Shown: in pieces, positions 1 through 7,789 of the stretch | How positions within the stretch are numbered: the first letter of the stretch is position 1 | Layout of the letters: every line of letters begins with the position of its first letter | NCBI GenBank assembly: GCA_031262595.1 | Contig: JAISHI010000019.1 | Location: forward strand, 1-47,399 | Source of the DNA: Christensenellaceae bacterium | Lineage (GTDB): Bacteria > Bacillota > Clostridia > Christensenellales > UBA1242 | Length of the DNA stretch: 47,399 bases | Direction: 5' to 3' | Position numbers and translations under genes: made by a program | Notes under the pieces: model-generated | Database searches by the model: none | What the model saw: the letters and a program-made list of their open reading frames with translations, nothing else | What the model was told of the DNA's origin: nothing

Positions 1-1292
1 TCGCTGATTTCGAGCCCGCCGATTATAAAAACTTCGTTATTTAGGCAAAGCATCGGGATTTTATCGCGCAATCTCGCGGGAACTTTTTTATCGCCTAAAA
101 ATTTATTAACCGTTGCCGTTCCGCCGCCGAATTTCGTGAAAACGTCGCCGTCTTTTCGGAAACGCCATTTCGCATTTTTAGGAAGTTTGTCCGCATCAAC
201 GACCATAAGCCCGCGGTTCGACGCGTCGCGATAGGAAACGGTTTTCGTCGTTATAATTACGCCGAAGTTCGGGATAGAAATCTTACCGACTTTAAAACTG
301 TATGTAAGTTCCGTCGGCTTCGGTTCTTCTTTTTTAACTAAGGTCAAGCATTCGTATTCTTTAATCGCGCGAACGCCTTTCGGTAAGTCAATTTTTGCGC
401 CGTTCTCGCCGGTTTTTGCGGTTTCGATAACGAGCGCGATATGCTTGGATTCAAGGTCCGCCGCGCCTGCGAGTTTCTTAAACGCCTCGGCGATAACTCG
501 GTTTATAATAGAAGGCTTAAACTCGAACCAAGCAAGCGGAATTTTAACGTTATTGCCGCTGCGGATAATCTCGTTCGTTGGGACTAAACCGCCGATAAAC
601 TCGTTATCCTCACGCGCGATTTCCGCGAAATTCGAGAGCGTTGCCTCAATTCCGCGCCATTGCCTCTTTAAAAGCGGGAAAATTTCGTTGCGCAAAAAGT
701 TCCGCGCATAATTATTGTCGGCGTTGGTTTCGTCGTCGACGTGATTTAACCCGTGTTGGTAGTTATATTTAATGATGTCTTGTTTCGCGGTTTTAAGGAA
801 CGGACGGATAAAAATCCCGCGAACGGCCTCCATTCCTTGCGCGCCGGAAAGCCCAGAGCCGCGCAAAATATGTAAAAGTACTGTTTCCGCTTGGTCGGAT
901 TGGTGGTGCGCTAATGCGATTTTATCGAGTTTATGTTTCTTCGCCATTTCCTCGAACGCGTTATAGCGCAAAATCCGCGCCGCCGCCTCAATTCCTAACT
1001 TATTTTCTTTCGCGAAAGTCGGAACGTCAACGGTTGCGACTTTGCACTCGACCCCGAGCTCGCGGCAAAGTTTTTGAACAAAACGCGCGTCGCGATCCGC
1101 CGTTTCGCGGATTTTATGGTTAACATGAAGCGCAACAATCTCAATTTCAAGCGCGCCCGAGAGTTCGTTTAAAAAATGCAAAAGGCAAACGCTGTCCTCG
1201 CCTCCCGAAACCGCAACCCCGAGCCGACTAACGCCCGAAAGCATCTTAGCTTCCGCGATATAATCAATAACTTCTTTAAATTCGTCGATCAT
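1..1292 (-). CDS. tilS: tRNA(Ile)-lysidine synthase TilS, cut by the window start
   Basis: TilS attaches lysine to C34 of tRNA-Ile(CAU) using ATP, so that the tRNA reads AUA. Read on the minus strand from the ATG at 1292, the frame stays open to base 1. The PP-loop ATP motif SGGEDS lies at about residues 29-34, followed by ALHVNHKIRE and, near residue 120, LAHHQSDQAETVLLHILRG, all typical of the family. The later part (from about residue 300) matches the TilS C-terminal domains, and about 430 residues are visible, so only a short C-terminal piece is missing. The gene is divergent from the sigma factor gene. Its -10 box ends 7 bases before the ATG, so the mRNA is predicted to be leaderless. 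Confidence 0.93.
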   Translation of the reverse strand, partial: MIDEFKEVIDYIAEAKMLSGVSRLGVAVSGGEDSVCLLHFLNELSGALEIEIVALHVNHKIRETADRDARFVQKLCRELGVECKVATVDVPTFAKENKLGIEAAARILRYNAFEEMAKKHKLDKIALAHHQSDQAETVLLHILRGSGLSGAQGMEAVRGIFIRPFLKTAKQDIIKYNYQHGLNHVDDETNADNNYARNFLRNEIFPLLKRQWRGIEATLSNFAEIAREDNEFIGGLVPTNEIIRSGNNVKIPLAWFEFKPSIINRVIAEAFKKLAGAADLESKHIALVIETAKTGENGAKIDLPKGVRAIKEYECLTLVKKEEPKPTELTYSFKVGKISIPNFGVIITTKTVSYRDASNRGLMVVDADKLPKNAKWRFRKDGDVFTKFGGGTATVNKFLGDKKVPARLRDKIPMLCLNNEVFIIGGLEIS

Positions 1293-1299
1293 GATCTAT

Positions 1300-1343
1300 A
1301 TTGTATCATAACCCTTGCTAAATTTCAAGATTTAGGCTAAAAT
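1300..1343. promoter_or_regulatory. Overlapping divergent promoters of tilS and the sigma factor gene
   Basis: For tilS (minus strand) the -35 is TTGAAA at 1323-1328 and the -10 is TACAAT at 1300-1305, with a 17-base spacer. For the sigma gene (plus strand) the -35 is TTGCTA at 1315-1320 and the -10 is TAAAAT at 1338-1343, also with a 17-base spacer. Each -35 lies inside the other promoter's spacer, so the two genes probably compete for polymerase. Both -10 boxes end 7 bases before their start codons. Confidence 0.75.
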
Positions 1344-1350
1344 AAAGTTA

Positions 1351-1851
1351 ATGGAACTCGACGGATTAACCGCGCCGATTGACGAGATAACCGAGAAAGA
1401 GCAACAAATCGCCCGAATTATGGCGCGCCGTTTTTTAAATACAGCCGAAACCGAGGACGACCTCTTCCAATACGCCATGCTCGCGATTTTAAAGGCTAAG
1501 CGAAAGTTTAACCCGAGCGCCGGCGTTAAATATGAAACCTTTATAACGACTTGTATAAAAAACTATCTCATCGACATCTTGCGCAAAAACCAAACTAGCG
1601 GCAACATCGTCGACATCGAGCCCGAAGAAAGTTTAACCGGCGAAACCCTCGAGAAAACCGTCGAAACTATAAACGCGGAAAAAATTATCGCCCGCGCTCT
1701 CGCGGAAGCAAAACCCGAAGAGAAAGTTATCTTCGACGCCTATCTCGGCGGAAATTCTTACGCCGAAATCGCCACCCAAAACGAAAAAACAATAAAACAA
1801 ATCGACAACATAATCCAAAAAATCAAACACAAGATAAAATCCGCAATCTAA
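1351..1851 (+). CDS. Small sigma-70 family RNA polymerase sigma factor
   Basis: This 166-residue protein has the two-domain layout of small sigma factors. Sigma region 2 spans about residues 26-83, with the EDDLFQYAMLAILKAKRKF helix and the YETFITTCIKNYLIDILRK helix that bind core polymerase and the -10 element. A region 4-like helix-turn-helix lies at about residues 110-166 (KVIFDAYLGGNSYAEIATQ...). Regions 1 and 3 are absent, so it is not the housekeeping factor. No anti-sigma gene is adjacent. The start is set by the promoter 7 bases upstream; there is no Shine-Dalgarno site. The stop codon lies within the terminator hairpin. Its promoter specificity cannot be read from the sequence. Confidence 0.8.
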   Translation: MELDGLTAPIDEITEKEQQIARIMARRFLNTAETEDDLFQYAMLAILKAKRKFNPSAGVKYETFITTCIKNYLIDILRKNQTSGNIVDIEPEESLTGETLEKTVETINAEKIIARALAEAKPEEKVIFDAYLGGNSYAEIATQNEKTIKQIDNIIQKIKHKIKSAI

Positions 1852-1861
1852 GCGGATTTTT
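1836..1861 (+). terminator. Rho-independent terminator of the sigma factor gene
   Basis: AAAATCCGC (1836-1844) pairs with GCGGATTTT (1852-1860) across a 7-base loop and runs into T. The stop codon of the sigma gene is within the loop. The stem is symmetric, so it can also stop transcripts arriving from degV on the other strand. Confidence 0.8.
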
Positions 1862-1994
1862 AATACAACACGCGCCTAATTTCGAGAGATTTGAGCGGAT
1901 TTTCGAGATAGAAAACGCGTTCTTTCGCGGGAAGTTTAGTAAAACCTAAACGACCAAGAAAGACACGCGTTTTATAGCCGAGAAGACGCGCAAA
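1860..1994 (-). other. Open frame after the degV stop, coding-like, no normal start
   Basis: Directly downstream of degV and in its frame, two stops (TAG at 2004-2006, TGA at 1995-1997) are followed by 44 open codons ending in TAA at 1860-1862. The translation includes LLGYKTRVFLGRLGFTKLP and ENPLKSLEIRRVLY and uses codons typical of the backbone genes. There is no ATG, GTG or TTG near its beginning, and it runs into the terminator hairpin. It may be a remnant of a lost gene, a gene with a rare start, or chance. Confidence 0.3.
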
Positions 1995-2003
1995 TCACCG
2001 AAA

Positions 2004-2858
2004 CTAGTACGCCATGATAATCCCTTTTTCGGCGGCATAAAAAGACGCGAGCCCGCGAGTAATTAAAATCTTAACTTTTTTAAGACCGAACTTCGATTCG
2101 ATGAGGCTTTTAAGGAAGTTTGCGTCCTTTTCGTTGTTGCAATGGCTTATGTAGAGAGGCATATCGACGCCCTCTTCCGCGATTTTTTCGGCTGGATAGT
2201 TCGACATGGTTTGTAAGCCCTTTTGGGTGGATAACGTCATGCCAACTTTTTCGATTTCGCCCTCTGGCGTCGCGCCACAGATGAGTTTTAGTAAAACGGT
2301 TTTCGCGATGAGGTGCATAATCTTCCCGACGCGCCCGTTTTTCGCGAGGTTCGAAAGGTCTTGGAGGATAAACCGCGTTTGCATTTTGTTGCGGCAATTA
2401 TCAACTTTTTCCGCGATTTCCTCAAACGTCGAGCCCTTCTCGATTTCGTCCTTTATAAAGTATAAAAGTTTCGCTTCGCCAACGCTCGCGCTCCTCGAAT
2501 CGCAAACATGAACCTTCGCGCCCTCGTGTTTCTTTTTATAATTCTCGGCTGCGATTAACGCCGCCGCATACGTCCCCGAAAGATTGCCCGTTATCGTAAC
2601 GACGAAAATATTCTCGCCGCCCGCGTCCTCCATAGCCTTTTCGAAAACCTCCGGGCTCGGGCAAGCCGTCCGCGTAACCGTTTTCTCCGCCTTATACGCC
2701 GCGATAAACTCATTAACGTCGAGCGCCTCGTCGTCAACGAACTGCCTATCCGCAACCGTCATAACGAGCGGGCAAGTCTTAAACGCGATATCCTTCGTCG
2801 TTAAATCCGCCTCCCGAAGGTCGCAACAAGAGTCGCCGATGAGTGTCCATTTTTTCAT
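2004..2858 (-). CDS. DegV family fatty-acid-binding protein
   Basis: DegV-family proteins bind fatty acids; in Gram-positive bacteria the related FakB presents them to the kinase FakA. The 284-residue length is typical. The N-terminus (WTLIGDSCCDL) matches the conserved D-S-x-x-D-L motif, and the central VVTITGNLSGTYAAALIAA matches the conserved S-G-T-Y loop that contacts the fatty-acid carboxylate. VHVCDSRSASVGEAKLL and the C-terminal ASFYAAEKGI also fit. The promoter (TTGCAA at 2888-2893, TAGACT at 2865-2870) has its -10 ending 6 bases before the ATG, so the mRNA is predicted to be leaderless. No fakA is visible in the window, so a role in lipid metabolism is inferred from the family. Confidence 0.9.
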   Translation of the reverse strand: MKKWTLIGDSCCDLREADLTTKDIAFKTCPLVMTVADRQFVDDEALDVNEFIAAYKAEKTVTRTACPSPEVFEKAMEDAGGENIFVVTITGNLSGTYAAALIAAENYKKKHEGAKVHVCDSRSASVGEAKLLYFIKDEIEKGSTFEEIAEKVDNCRNKMQTRFILQDLSNLAKNGRVGKIMHLIAKTVLLKLICGATPEGEIEKVGMTLSTQKGLQTMSNYPAEKIAEEGVDMPLYISHCNNEKDANFLKSLIESKFGLKKVKILITRGLASFYAAEKGIIMAY

Positions 2859-2919
2859 ACCCTAAGTCTATGCTAATAAAACGCGCTTTGCAACAAGAAC
2901 TTGCGTTTTTACCGTAATT

Positions 2920-3198
2920 TTATCTATTAAGATTGTTAATCAGGCACTTTTTCGTATTCTTATTTTTCTCTTTTTCATTTGGTTCTGCGACACACACAAA
3001 ACATAAGGTATTCACTCTCTTGAGTTTGCCATTGTATACTTCATTTGCTTTATTTTTTAGGGCAGGCGCGTCTTCCGGATAAATATGCTCCCCGTCAACC
3101 GCCTCCTCTATCTCATATAATTTTTCTTCTAACTCGCGAAATGCCGCATCCTCATAACGTGATATAATGCCAGTACATAGTTTTTCATTTATTGCCAT
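2920..3198 (-). CDS. Hypothetical protein
   Basis: I do not recognise this 92-residue protein. The internal ATG at 3198 (MAINEKLCTGIISRYEDAA...) is preferred over the longer upstream frame, whose extra residues look like translated promoter DNA. The centre is acidic and probably helical (FRELEEKLYEIEEAVDGEHIY), and the C-terminus is lysine- and asparagine-rich. There is no signal peptide or membrane segment. No strong Shine-Dalgarno site precedes it. It lies divergent from ychF and is more AT-rich than its neighbours. Confidence 0.5.
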   Translation of the reverse strand: MAINEKLCTGIISRYEDAAFRELEEKLYEIEEAVDGEHIYPEDAPALKNKANEVYNGKLKRVNTLCFVCVAEPNEKEKNKNTKKCLINNLNR

Positions 3199-3295
3199 GA
3201 TTATATATACCACACGCCCTAACAAATTACAATACTTATAGCAAAAAAGTTTGTAAGAACTTGCCTTTTTACGGCGCGCGTTATAAACTTTTCTC

Positions 3296-4351
3296 ATGAA
3301 AATTGGAATTGTGGGCTTGCCGAACGTCGGGAAATCGACGCTTTTTAATGCGATAACGAATGCGGGCGCGGAATGCGCGAATTATCCGTTTTGCACAATC
3401 GAACCAAACGTCGGCAACGTCGCTGTTCCCGACGAGCGCATCGATTTTTTGGCGGAACACTACAAAGCGAAGTCCGTCGTTTACGCAACCGCGCAATTCG
3501 TCGACATCGCCGGCCTCGTTAAGGGCGCGGCGCAAGGCGAAGGGCTCGGCAACAAGTTCCTCGGGCATATCCGCGAGGTTGACGCGATTGCGCACGTCGT
3601 CCGCGCGTTCGATAACGGCGAAATCGTTCATGTTTCCGGAAAGCCCAACCCGCGCGAAGATATCGAAACGATAAACGTCGAACTCGCGCTCGCCGACCTC
3701 GAAACAATCTCGAAACGCCTCGAAAAAAGCGCGAAAACCGCGAAAAACGAAGTTCCGCTATTAACAAAAATAAAAACCCACCTCGAAGGCGGATTTCAGG
3801 CGCGAACGCTGGTTCTTAATAAAGAAGAAGACGCCCTCGCAAAAACTTTCGGATTGTTAACAACAAAACCCGTTATCTACGTCGCGAACGGCGAACCGGA
3901 TAGCCCATATTTCGCCGAAATCCGCGAAATTGCAGGCCGCGAGGGCGCAGAGTTCGTTGCGCTCGATGTTAAAATCGAGGAAGAACTCTCGAAAATCGCC
4001 GACAAAGCCGAGCGCGCCGAGTTTATGGAACTTTACGGGATAAAAACGAGTGGCCTTAATAAAATCATAACGACTGGCTATCGGCTTTTAGGGCTAATCT
4101 CGTTTTTAACGGCTGGCGAGCCCGAGGTTCGCGCGTGGAGTATCCTAAACGGCTCTACCGCCCCGCAAGGCGCCGGCAAAATCCATACTGATTTCGAAAA
4201 AGGTTTTATCCGCGCCGAAGTTATCTCGTTCGCCGATTTTAAACGCGCCGGCAACCTTCTCGCCGCAAAATCCCAAGGCCTCCTCCGCGTCGAGGGCAAA
4301 GACTACACCCTAAAAGACGGCGATATCTGCCATTTTAGGTTTAATGTGTAA
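3296..4351 (+). CDS. ychF: YchF/OLA1-type translation-associated ATPase
   Basis: YchF is an Obg-related P-loop ATPase that binds ribosomes and is linked to redox and stress responses. The 351 residues are close to the usual 363. G1 is GLPNVGKST at residues 7-15, the G3 region is [20 protein letters not shown] from residue 70, and the C-terminal TGS domain ends [17 protein letters not shown]...[13 protein letters not shown]. The normal NKxD guanine motif is replaced by an N-G-E segment near residue 197, consistent with this family's preference for ATP. Upstream lie TTGCCT (3261-3266) and TATAAA (3282-3287), the latter ending 8 bases before the ATG. Confidence 0.95.
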   Translation: MKIGIVGLPNVGKSTLFNAITNAGAECANYPFCTIEPNVGNVAVPDERIDFLAEHYKAKSVVYATAQFVDIAGLVKGAAQGEGLGNKFLGHIREVDAIAHVVRAFDNGEIVHVSGKPNPREDIETINVELALADLETISKRLEKSAKTAKNEVPLLTKIKTHLEGGFQARTLVLNKEEDALAKTFGLLTTKPVIYVANGEPDSPYFAEIREIAGREGAEFVALDVKIEEELSKIADKAERAEFMELYGIKTSGLNKIITTGYRLLGLISFLTAGEPEVRAWSILNGSTAPQGAGKIHTDFEKGFIRAEVISFADFKRAGNLLAAKSQGLLRVEGKDYTLKDGDICHFRFNV

Positions 4352-4366
4352 TTAGCGATAAGAAAC

Positions 4367-4398
4367 TTGACGCCCGCGCGGGCGCGTGTTATTATAAT
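4367..4398 (+). promoter_or_regulatory. Promoter of tRNA-Ser
   Basis: TTGACG at 4367-4372 is followed by TATTAT at 4390-4395 (17-base spacer), overlapping a perfect TATAAT at 4393-4398 (20-base spacer). The tRNA begins 8-11 bases downstream. A GC-rich run fills the spacer. Confidence 0.7.
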
Positions 4399-4405
4399 AC
4401 GCTAA

Positions 4406-4493
4406 AGAGAGATGTCAGAGTGGTCGAATGTGCCTGTCTCGAAAACAGGTGTGGGGCAACTCACCGGCGGTTCGAATCCGCCTCTCTCTGCCA
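4406..4493 (+). tRNA. tRNA-Ser (anticodon CGA)
   Basis: The acceptor strands AGAGAGA (4406-4412) and TCTCTCT pair fully, followed by discriminator G and an encoded CCA. The anticodon arm is CCTGT-CTCGAAA-ACAGG, giving anticodon CGA for serine codon UCG. A long variable arm follows, as required for serine tRNAs, and the T arm is GGCGG-TTCGAAT-CCGCC. It has its own promoter and terminator. Confidence 0.96.
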
Positions 4494-4516
4494 AAAAATC
4501 CCGCAAGGGATTTTTT
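4493..4516 (+). terminator. Terminator directly after tRNA-Ser
   Basis: AAAAAATCCC pairs with GGGATTTTTT across a GCAA tetraloop. The hairpin begins at the last base of the CCA end. A pyrimidine-rich stretch with repeated TTCACT units follows to about 4580. Confidence 0.85.
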
Positions 4517-4588
4517 AACTTATTCACTCTTCACTCATTCACTTATTCATTAATTTTTTTTATTTTTCACTCTTCCCTGTCCAATATG

Positions 4589-4819
4589 TTAGTTCCTCGA
4601 CCTTCTCAAACTCAACAAATTTAATATAATCATAAGTAGCCCGAACCCGGCGATAACATAACCTATAATGATTAAGAACATAAGGTTTTGCGCGTATCCA
4701 AACGCAAGCGAAATCCCACCCATAATAAGGTTAAATATCCCAATAATTATGCGGTTGATAATACAGCCCCGAGATTCGCAACCGCCAAACACAAATACCC
4801 CACCAATCGGAATGAACAT
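4589..4819 (-). CDS. Small membrane protein, two transmembrane segments
   Basis: I do not recognise this 76-residue protein. It has two hydrophobic helices, at about residues 22-40 (INRIIIGIFNLIMGGISLAF) and 45-68 (NLMFLIIIGYVIAGFGLLMII), and ends in the basic tail LRRSRN, which should face the cytoplasm. The N-terminus is glycine-rich with two cysteines. A TAAAAT box lies 5 bases upstream of the ATG, with no Shine-Dalgarno site. Confidence 0.55.
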   Translation of the reverse strand: MFIPIGGVFVFGGCESRGCIINRIIIGIFNLIMGGISLAFGYAQNLMFLIIIGYVIAGFGLLMIILNLLSLRRSRN

Positions 4820-4860
4820 AGTTTATTTTACGCAATATTAACGATATTATTTATTGCGCC

Positions 4861-5685
4861 CTAAATCAGCGCATCCAAGCATTTCTTCGTTATCTTGCCG
4901 GAACGGTAGTCGTCGAGGATAAGGCGAGCGGTGCGTATTTCGTCGACCTTTCCGCGAGCGACGCAACCGCGTTTTAGGGCAATTTGCGAGAACATCTCAT
5001 CGGCGTTCAGCGTTTCTTTTATACCAAAACGATTCGCGACCGAGCCCGCGTTTATTTTTATTAAATCGAGCAGTAAATCCTTCGAGAGCGAAACAATATC
5101 CAAAATATCGTCCTTTATCGCGCCGATATAAGCTAGGTTTTGCGCAACCCTAGCGTTTTCTAAGTTCGGGTAAAGCGTTCCCGGCATATCCAATAACCAA
5201 AAATTATCGCTAACCGCAACCCATTGCTTGGTTCGGGTTACACCGGCTTTATTGCCCGTTAAGGTCTTGGCTTTATTCGCCATGCTGTTTATAAAAGTGC
5301 TTTTACCAGAGTTAGTAACGCCAATAACAACCGCGCGCAAAATCGGCGAGATGCCCTTTGCCCGTTGCCGCGCGATTTTCTCGGCTAAAATCTCGTTAAC
5401 TTTATCTAAAACTTGCTTCGACGAGAAATTTCGCGTGCTGTTTTTTAAAATATAATTAGGCTTGTTAAACTCTTTAAGCTCCGCCCTATCGACTAAATCG
5501 ACTTTATTAACGACGAAAAGCGTCGGCTTTCGCTCGCAAAACTTCTCATACTCCGGATTAAAACAAGACTTCGGCGCCCGCGCATCCAGCATATAAATAA
5601 TTAAATCGCAAAGTTTAAGCTCCTTGTCGATGCTCCGAAGCGTTTGCGCCATATGGCCGGGGAACCACGAAATTTTTGCTGTCAT
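4861..5685 (-). CDS. rbgA: Ribosome biogenesis GTPase RbgA/YlqF
   Basis: RbgA is a circularly permuted GTPase needed for late maturation of the 50S subunit. The GTPase motifs appear in permuted order: G4 NKVDL first, then G1 GVTNSGKSTFIN, then G3 DMPGT. The start MTAKISWFPGHMAQTLRSI is the family's usual N-terminus; the ATG at 5685 has AAAGGAGG about 12 bases upstream. The protein is 274 residues. It lies 4 bases downstream of the GNAT gene, as the third gene of the trmD operon, where Bacillota often place it close to trmD. Confidence 0.93.
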   Translation of the reverse strand: MTAKISWFPGHMAQTLRSIDKELKLCDLIIYMLDARAPKSCFNPEYEKFCERKPTLFVVNKVDLVDRAELKEFNKPNYILKNSTRNFSSKQVLDKVNEILAEKIARQRAKGISPILRAVVIGVTNSGKSTFINSMANKAKTLTGNKAGVTRTKQWVAVSDNFWLLDMPGTLYPNLENARVAQNLAYIGAIKDDILDIVSLSKDLLLDLIKINAGSVANRFGIKETLNADEMFSQIALKRGCVARGKVDEIRTARLILDDYRSGKITKKCLDALI

Positions 5686-5689
5686 CTTT

Positions 5690-6232
5690 TTATCTTGCCT
5701 CCTTTTGTGTTGCGCGCGCTTCATTCGTATATTCGTAAACATACCATTTCAACGCACGGGTTCCGCTTTTAGTATATTTGCGCGGCGTCCATTCCCCAAT
5801 TTTTGTAAACCCAAGCCGCAAACACATTTTTTGAATAGCTATATTGTTTTCGCCAGTGTCTATCACTATATTTGGGCATAACGAAACAACATAATCGAAA
5901 ATAACGCGGACTAAACCTAAATCGAATTTTGCCAACGCAAGCCGACCTATTTCAATGTTTGGCTGTGTGCATTGCGTGCCGCTGTATGTGAAATTATCTT
6001 CGTTTGACGTATCATGGTTGTGGCTTAGCGCAAAACAAGCGACCGTTTCGCCGCCGCGAATTACAAGATAATATTCTTCGCGTGCGATTTCGTTTTTTAT
6101 GAAAGCTTTTGTTAGGCCATCCCATTGGATATTGTTGTGCTTTCGCATAAGCGACCGCGCGTGTGTTAACAATCGCCAAATATCGTTAAAATCCTCTATC
6201 GTTGCTCGGCGGAATTTAATATCGGTTGTCAT
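5690..6232 (-). CDS. GNAT family N-acetyltransferase
   Basis: The 180-residue protein has a GNAT fold: an N-terminal IKFRRATIEDFNDIWRLL strand-helix, a central YYLVIRGGETVACFAL strand pair, and a C-terminal NNIAIQKMCLRLGFTKIGEW segment that is the usual motif B. The acetyl acceptor cannot be told from sequence. The ATG at 6232 overlaps the trmD stop as ATGA and is preceded by AAGGAGAGGAAGT, so it is translationally coupled to trmD. A longer upstream frame overlapping trmD was not chosen. Confidence 0.8.
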   Translation of the reverse strand: MTTDIKFRRATIEDFNDIWRLLTHARSLMRKHNNIQWDGLTKAFIKNEIAREEYYLVIRGGETVACFALSHNHDTSNEDNFTYSGTQCTQPNIEIGRLALAKFDLGLVRVIFDYVVSLCPNIVIDTGENNIAIQKMCLRLGFTKIGEWTPRKYTKSGTRALKWYVYEYTNEARATQKEAR

Positions 6233-6906
6233 ACTTCCTCTCCTTTCCCCGTCATTGCGACTTTTTGCGTCATAACCGCGCTTTGCTCGCGTTTCCATTT
6301 TTCGATTTCCGCGTGGTTGCCCGATAATAAAACCTCGGGAACAGTTAAGCCCATAAACTCGCGCGGACGAGTAAATTGCGGATATTCTAGCTCGTCGCCG
6401 TTCGCATAACTCTCGTTTTTAAGGCTCTCGGGAGCGATAACGCCGTCAATGTAGCGCGCAACCGCGTCAACAACCGCCATGCAAGCAATCTCGCCGCCAG
6501 TTAAAACGAACTTCCCGATCGAAACGACCTCGTCGAAACAAAGGTCAATCGCGCGCTGGTCAACGCCCTCGTAGTGCCCGCAAAGGAGCAAAATTCGCTC
6601 AAATTTCGCAAGTTCTTGAACTTTTTGTTGGTTAAAAATCGGCGCGCTCGGGGTTAAGAAAATTCTATGCGCCTTATGCTCGGGGTCGATTGCGGATACC
6701 GCGTCATAAACAACATCCGCGCGAATTAAAAGCCCTGCGCCCCCCGAGAAATTATAATCGTCAACTTTTTTATGTTTGTCCTTCGTATAGTCGCGCAAGT
6801 CGAAGATATTTATGTCGATTAAGCCATTCTTTCGCGCGCGGGAAATTATGCTCTCGTCGAAAACGGAGAAAGATTTCGGGAAAAGCGTTATGATATCAAT
6901 TCGCAT
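6229..6906 (-). CDS. trmD: tRNA (guanine37-N1)-methyltransferase TrmD
   Basis: TrmD methylates G37 of tRNAs reading CNN codons and prevents +1 frameshifts. The start MRIDIITLFP at 6906 is the family's N-terminus. The SPOUT trefoil-knot segments are present: LLLCGHYEGVDQRAID and IGKFVLTGGEIACMAVVDA, followed by the C-terminal helical domain with YPQFTRPREF. The protein is 225 residues, slightly short. The promoter (TTGTTT, 17 bases, TAAAAA) ends 5 bases before the ATG. rimM and rplS, frequent neighbours of trmD, are absent here. Confidence 0.95.
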   Translation of the reverse strand: MRIDIITLFPKSFSVFDESIISRARKNGLIDINIFDLRDYTKDKHKKVDDYNFSGGAGLLIRADVVYDAVSAIDPEHKAHRIFLTPSAPIFNQQKVQELAKFERILLLCGHYEGVDQRAIDLCFDEVVSIGKFVLTGGEIACMAVVDAVARYIDGVIAPESLKNESYANGDELEYPQFTRPREFMGLTVPEVLLSGNHAEIEKWKREQSAVMTQKVAMTGKGEEV

Positions 6907-6953
6907 ATCTCTTTTTATCACACAGAAACGCAAAAAACAACATATATAAAGTT

Positions 6954-7253
6954 ATGAATTTCGACCCATACAGCGAATATCGCGACAAAAACGTTTTAAA
7001 ACGCCCGCTAAAAAAGGAAACGCCGCCTAAAAAGTTGGGCGCTTTCGATGAGTTTGGGCTGAAAATGCTTGTTTCGCATTTTTCCGGCATGTCCGACGAC
7101 AAACTTATGGAGGAACTTACGAAACAAATCGAAAAAAAGCGCGCAAACGGAACTCTCGGCGATATCGAGCAAATGCTGCCGATAATAAAGCCACTATTAA
7201 CGCCCGAACAACAAAAACGCCTCGATAAAATCTTAGGCGAGGTTTTAAAATGA
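6954..7253 (+). CDS. Hypothetical protein, first of a coupled pair
   Basis: I do not recognise this 99-residue protein. The N-terminal third is basic and proline-rich (LKRPLKKETPPKKL). The rest is probably helical and ends with MLPIIKPLLTPEQQKRLDKILGEVLK. It is soluble and without cysteines. A TATATAAAG box lies just before the ATG, which suggests a leaderless start. Its stop overlaps the next ATG (ATGA at 7250-7253), so the two products probably work together. Confidence 0.65.
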   Translation: MNFDPYSEYRDKNVLKRPLKKETPPKKLGAFDEFGLKMLVSHFSGMSDDKLMEELTKQIEKKRANGTLGDIEQMLPIIKPLLTPEQQKRLDKILGEVLK

Positions 7254-7789
7254 CCACGAACTTGCCCCCTTATATAGGAAGCGTTTCCGCGCCGCCGCCG
7301 TTTGACTTGCCGCTAGTGGCATTTCCTCAAAACGAACCGCGCCCCGCTGTCCCAAACCGAAACTCCTATCGCGGGAAAATCAAATCGTTTAAATTGCCGA
7401 AAATTGGGGGCGAACCCATAAACGAACCGCCACTTGGCTCGCAATTCTTCGGCAATAACGCGAACCAAACCTCCGGCTCGCCGTTCTCGCAATTTTTCGG
7501 TGGCAACGCAAACCAAAATGCTAAAAAATCCGCGGACAACGCGCCGTTTTCGCTCGAAAATATGATGAAACTCTTAACGATTTTCCAAAATTCTACTAAT
7601 AAAAACACCGCGCAGGCAAAACCCGAAATTCCGCCGTTTATGTCGCTACTCGAAAACTTCGGCAACATAAGCCCGAAGCAAAAACTCATGCTCTCGCTCC
7701 TGCCTATGTTGCTCGCGAAAAAGCCCGAACCAAAGCCCGCGCCAAAAACCGAACAAAAACGAACAATCTCATTAGAGAATTATGCTTAA
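7250..7789 (+). CDS. Hypothetical low-complexity protein, second of the pair
   Basis: I do not recognise this 179-residue protein. The N-terminus is rich in P, N and F, with two copies of a short repeat (SQFFGNNANQ, then SQFFGGNANQ, near residues 63-89). A helical part with LENMMKLLTIFQN and KLMLSLLPMLLAKK follows, and it ends with a KPEPKPAPK linker and ISLENYA. Both members of the pair carry leucine-rich helices with KLML/LPMLL or MLPIIKPLL segments, so they might associate. There is no signal peptide. The stop is immediately followed by the aspS stop on the other strand. Confidence 0.6.
   Translation: MTTNLPPYIGSVSAPPPFDLPLVAFPQNEPRPAVPNRNSYRGKIKSFKLPKIGGEPINEPPLGSQFFGNNANQTSGSPFSQFFGGNANQNAKKSADNAPFSLENMMKLLTIFQNSTNKNTAQAKPEIPPFMSLLENFGNISPKQKLMLSLLPMLLAKKPEPKPAPKTEQKRTISLENYA

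Noticed and set aside
4518-4580. Repeated TTCACT-like units after the tRNA
   Set aside because: Units are short and irregular; this looks like low-complexity pyrimidine-rich spacer, not a CRISPR or designed tandem repeat.
4412-4624. Open frame of 70 codons on the plus strand
   Set aside because: It is a translation of the tRNA-Ser gene and its terminator, a familiar false protein.
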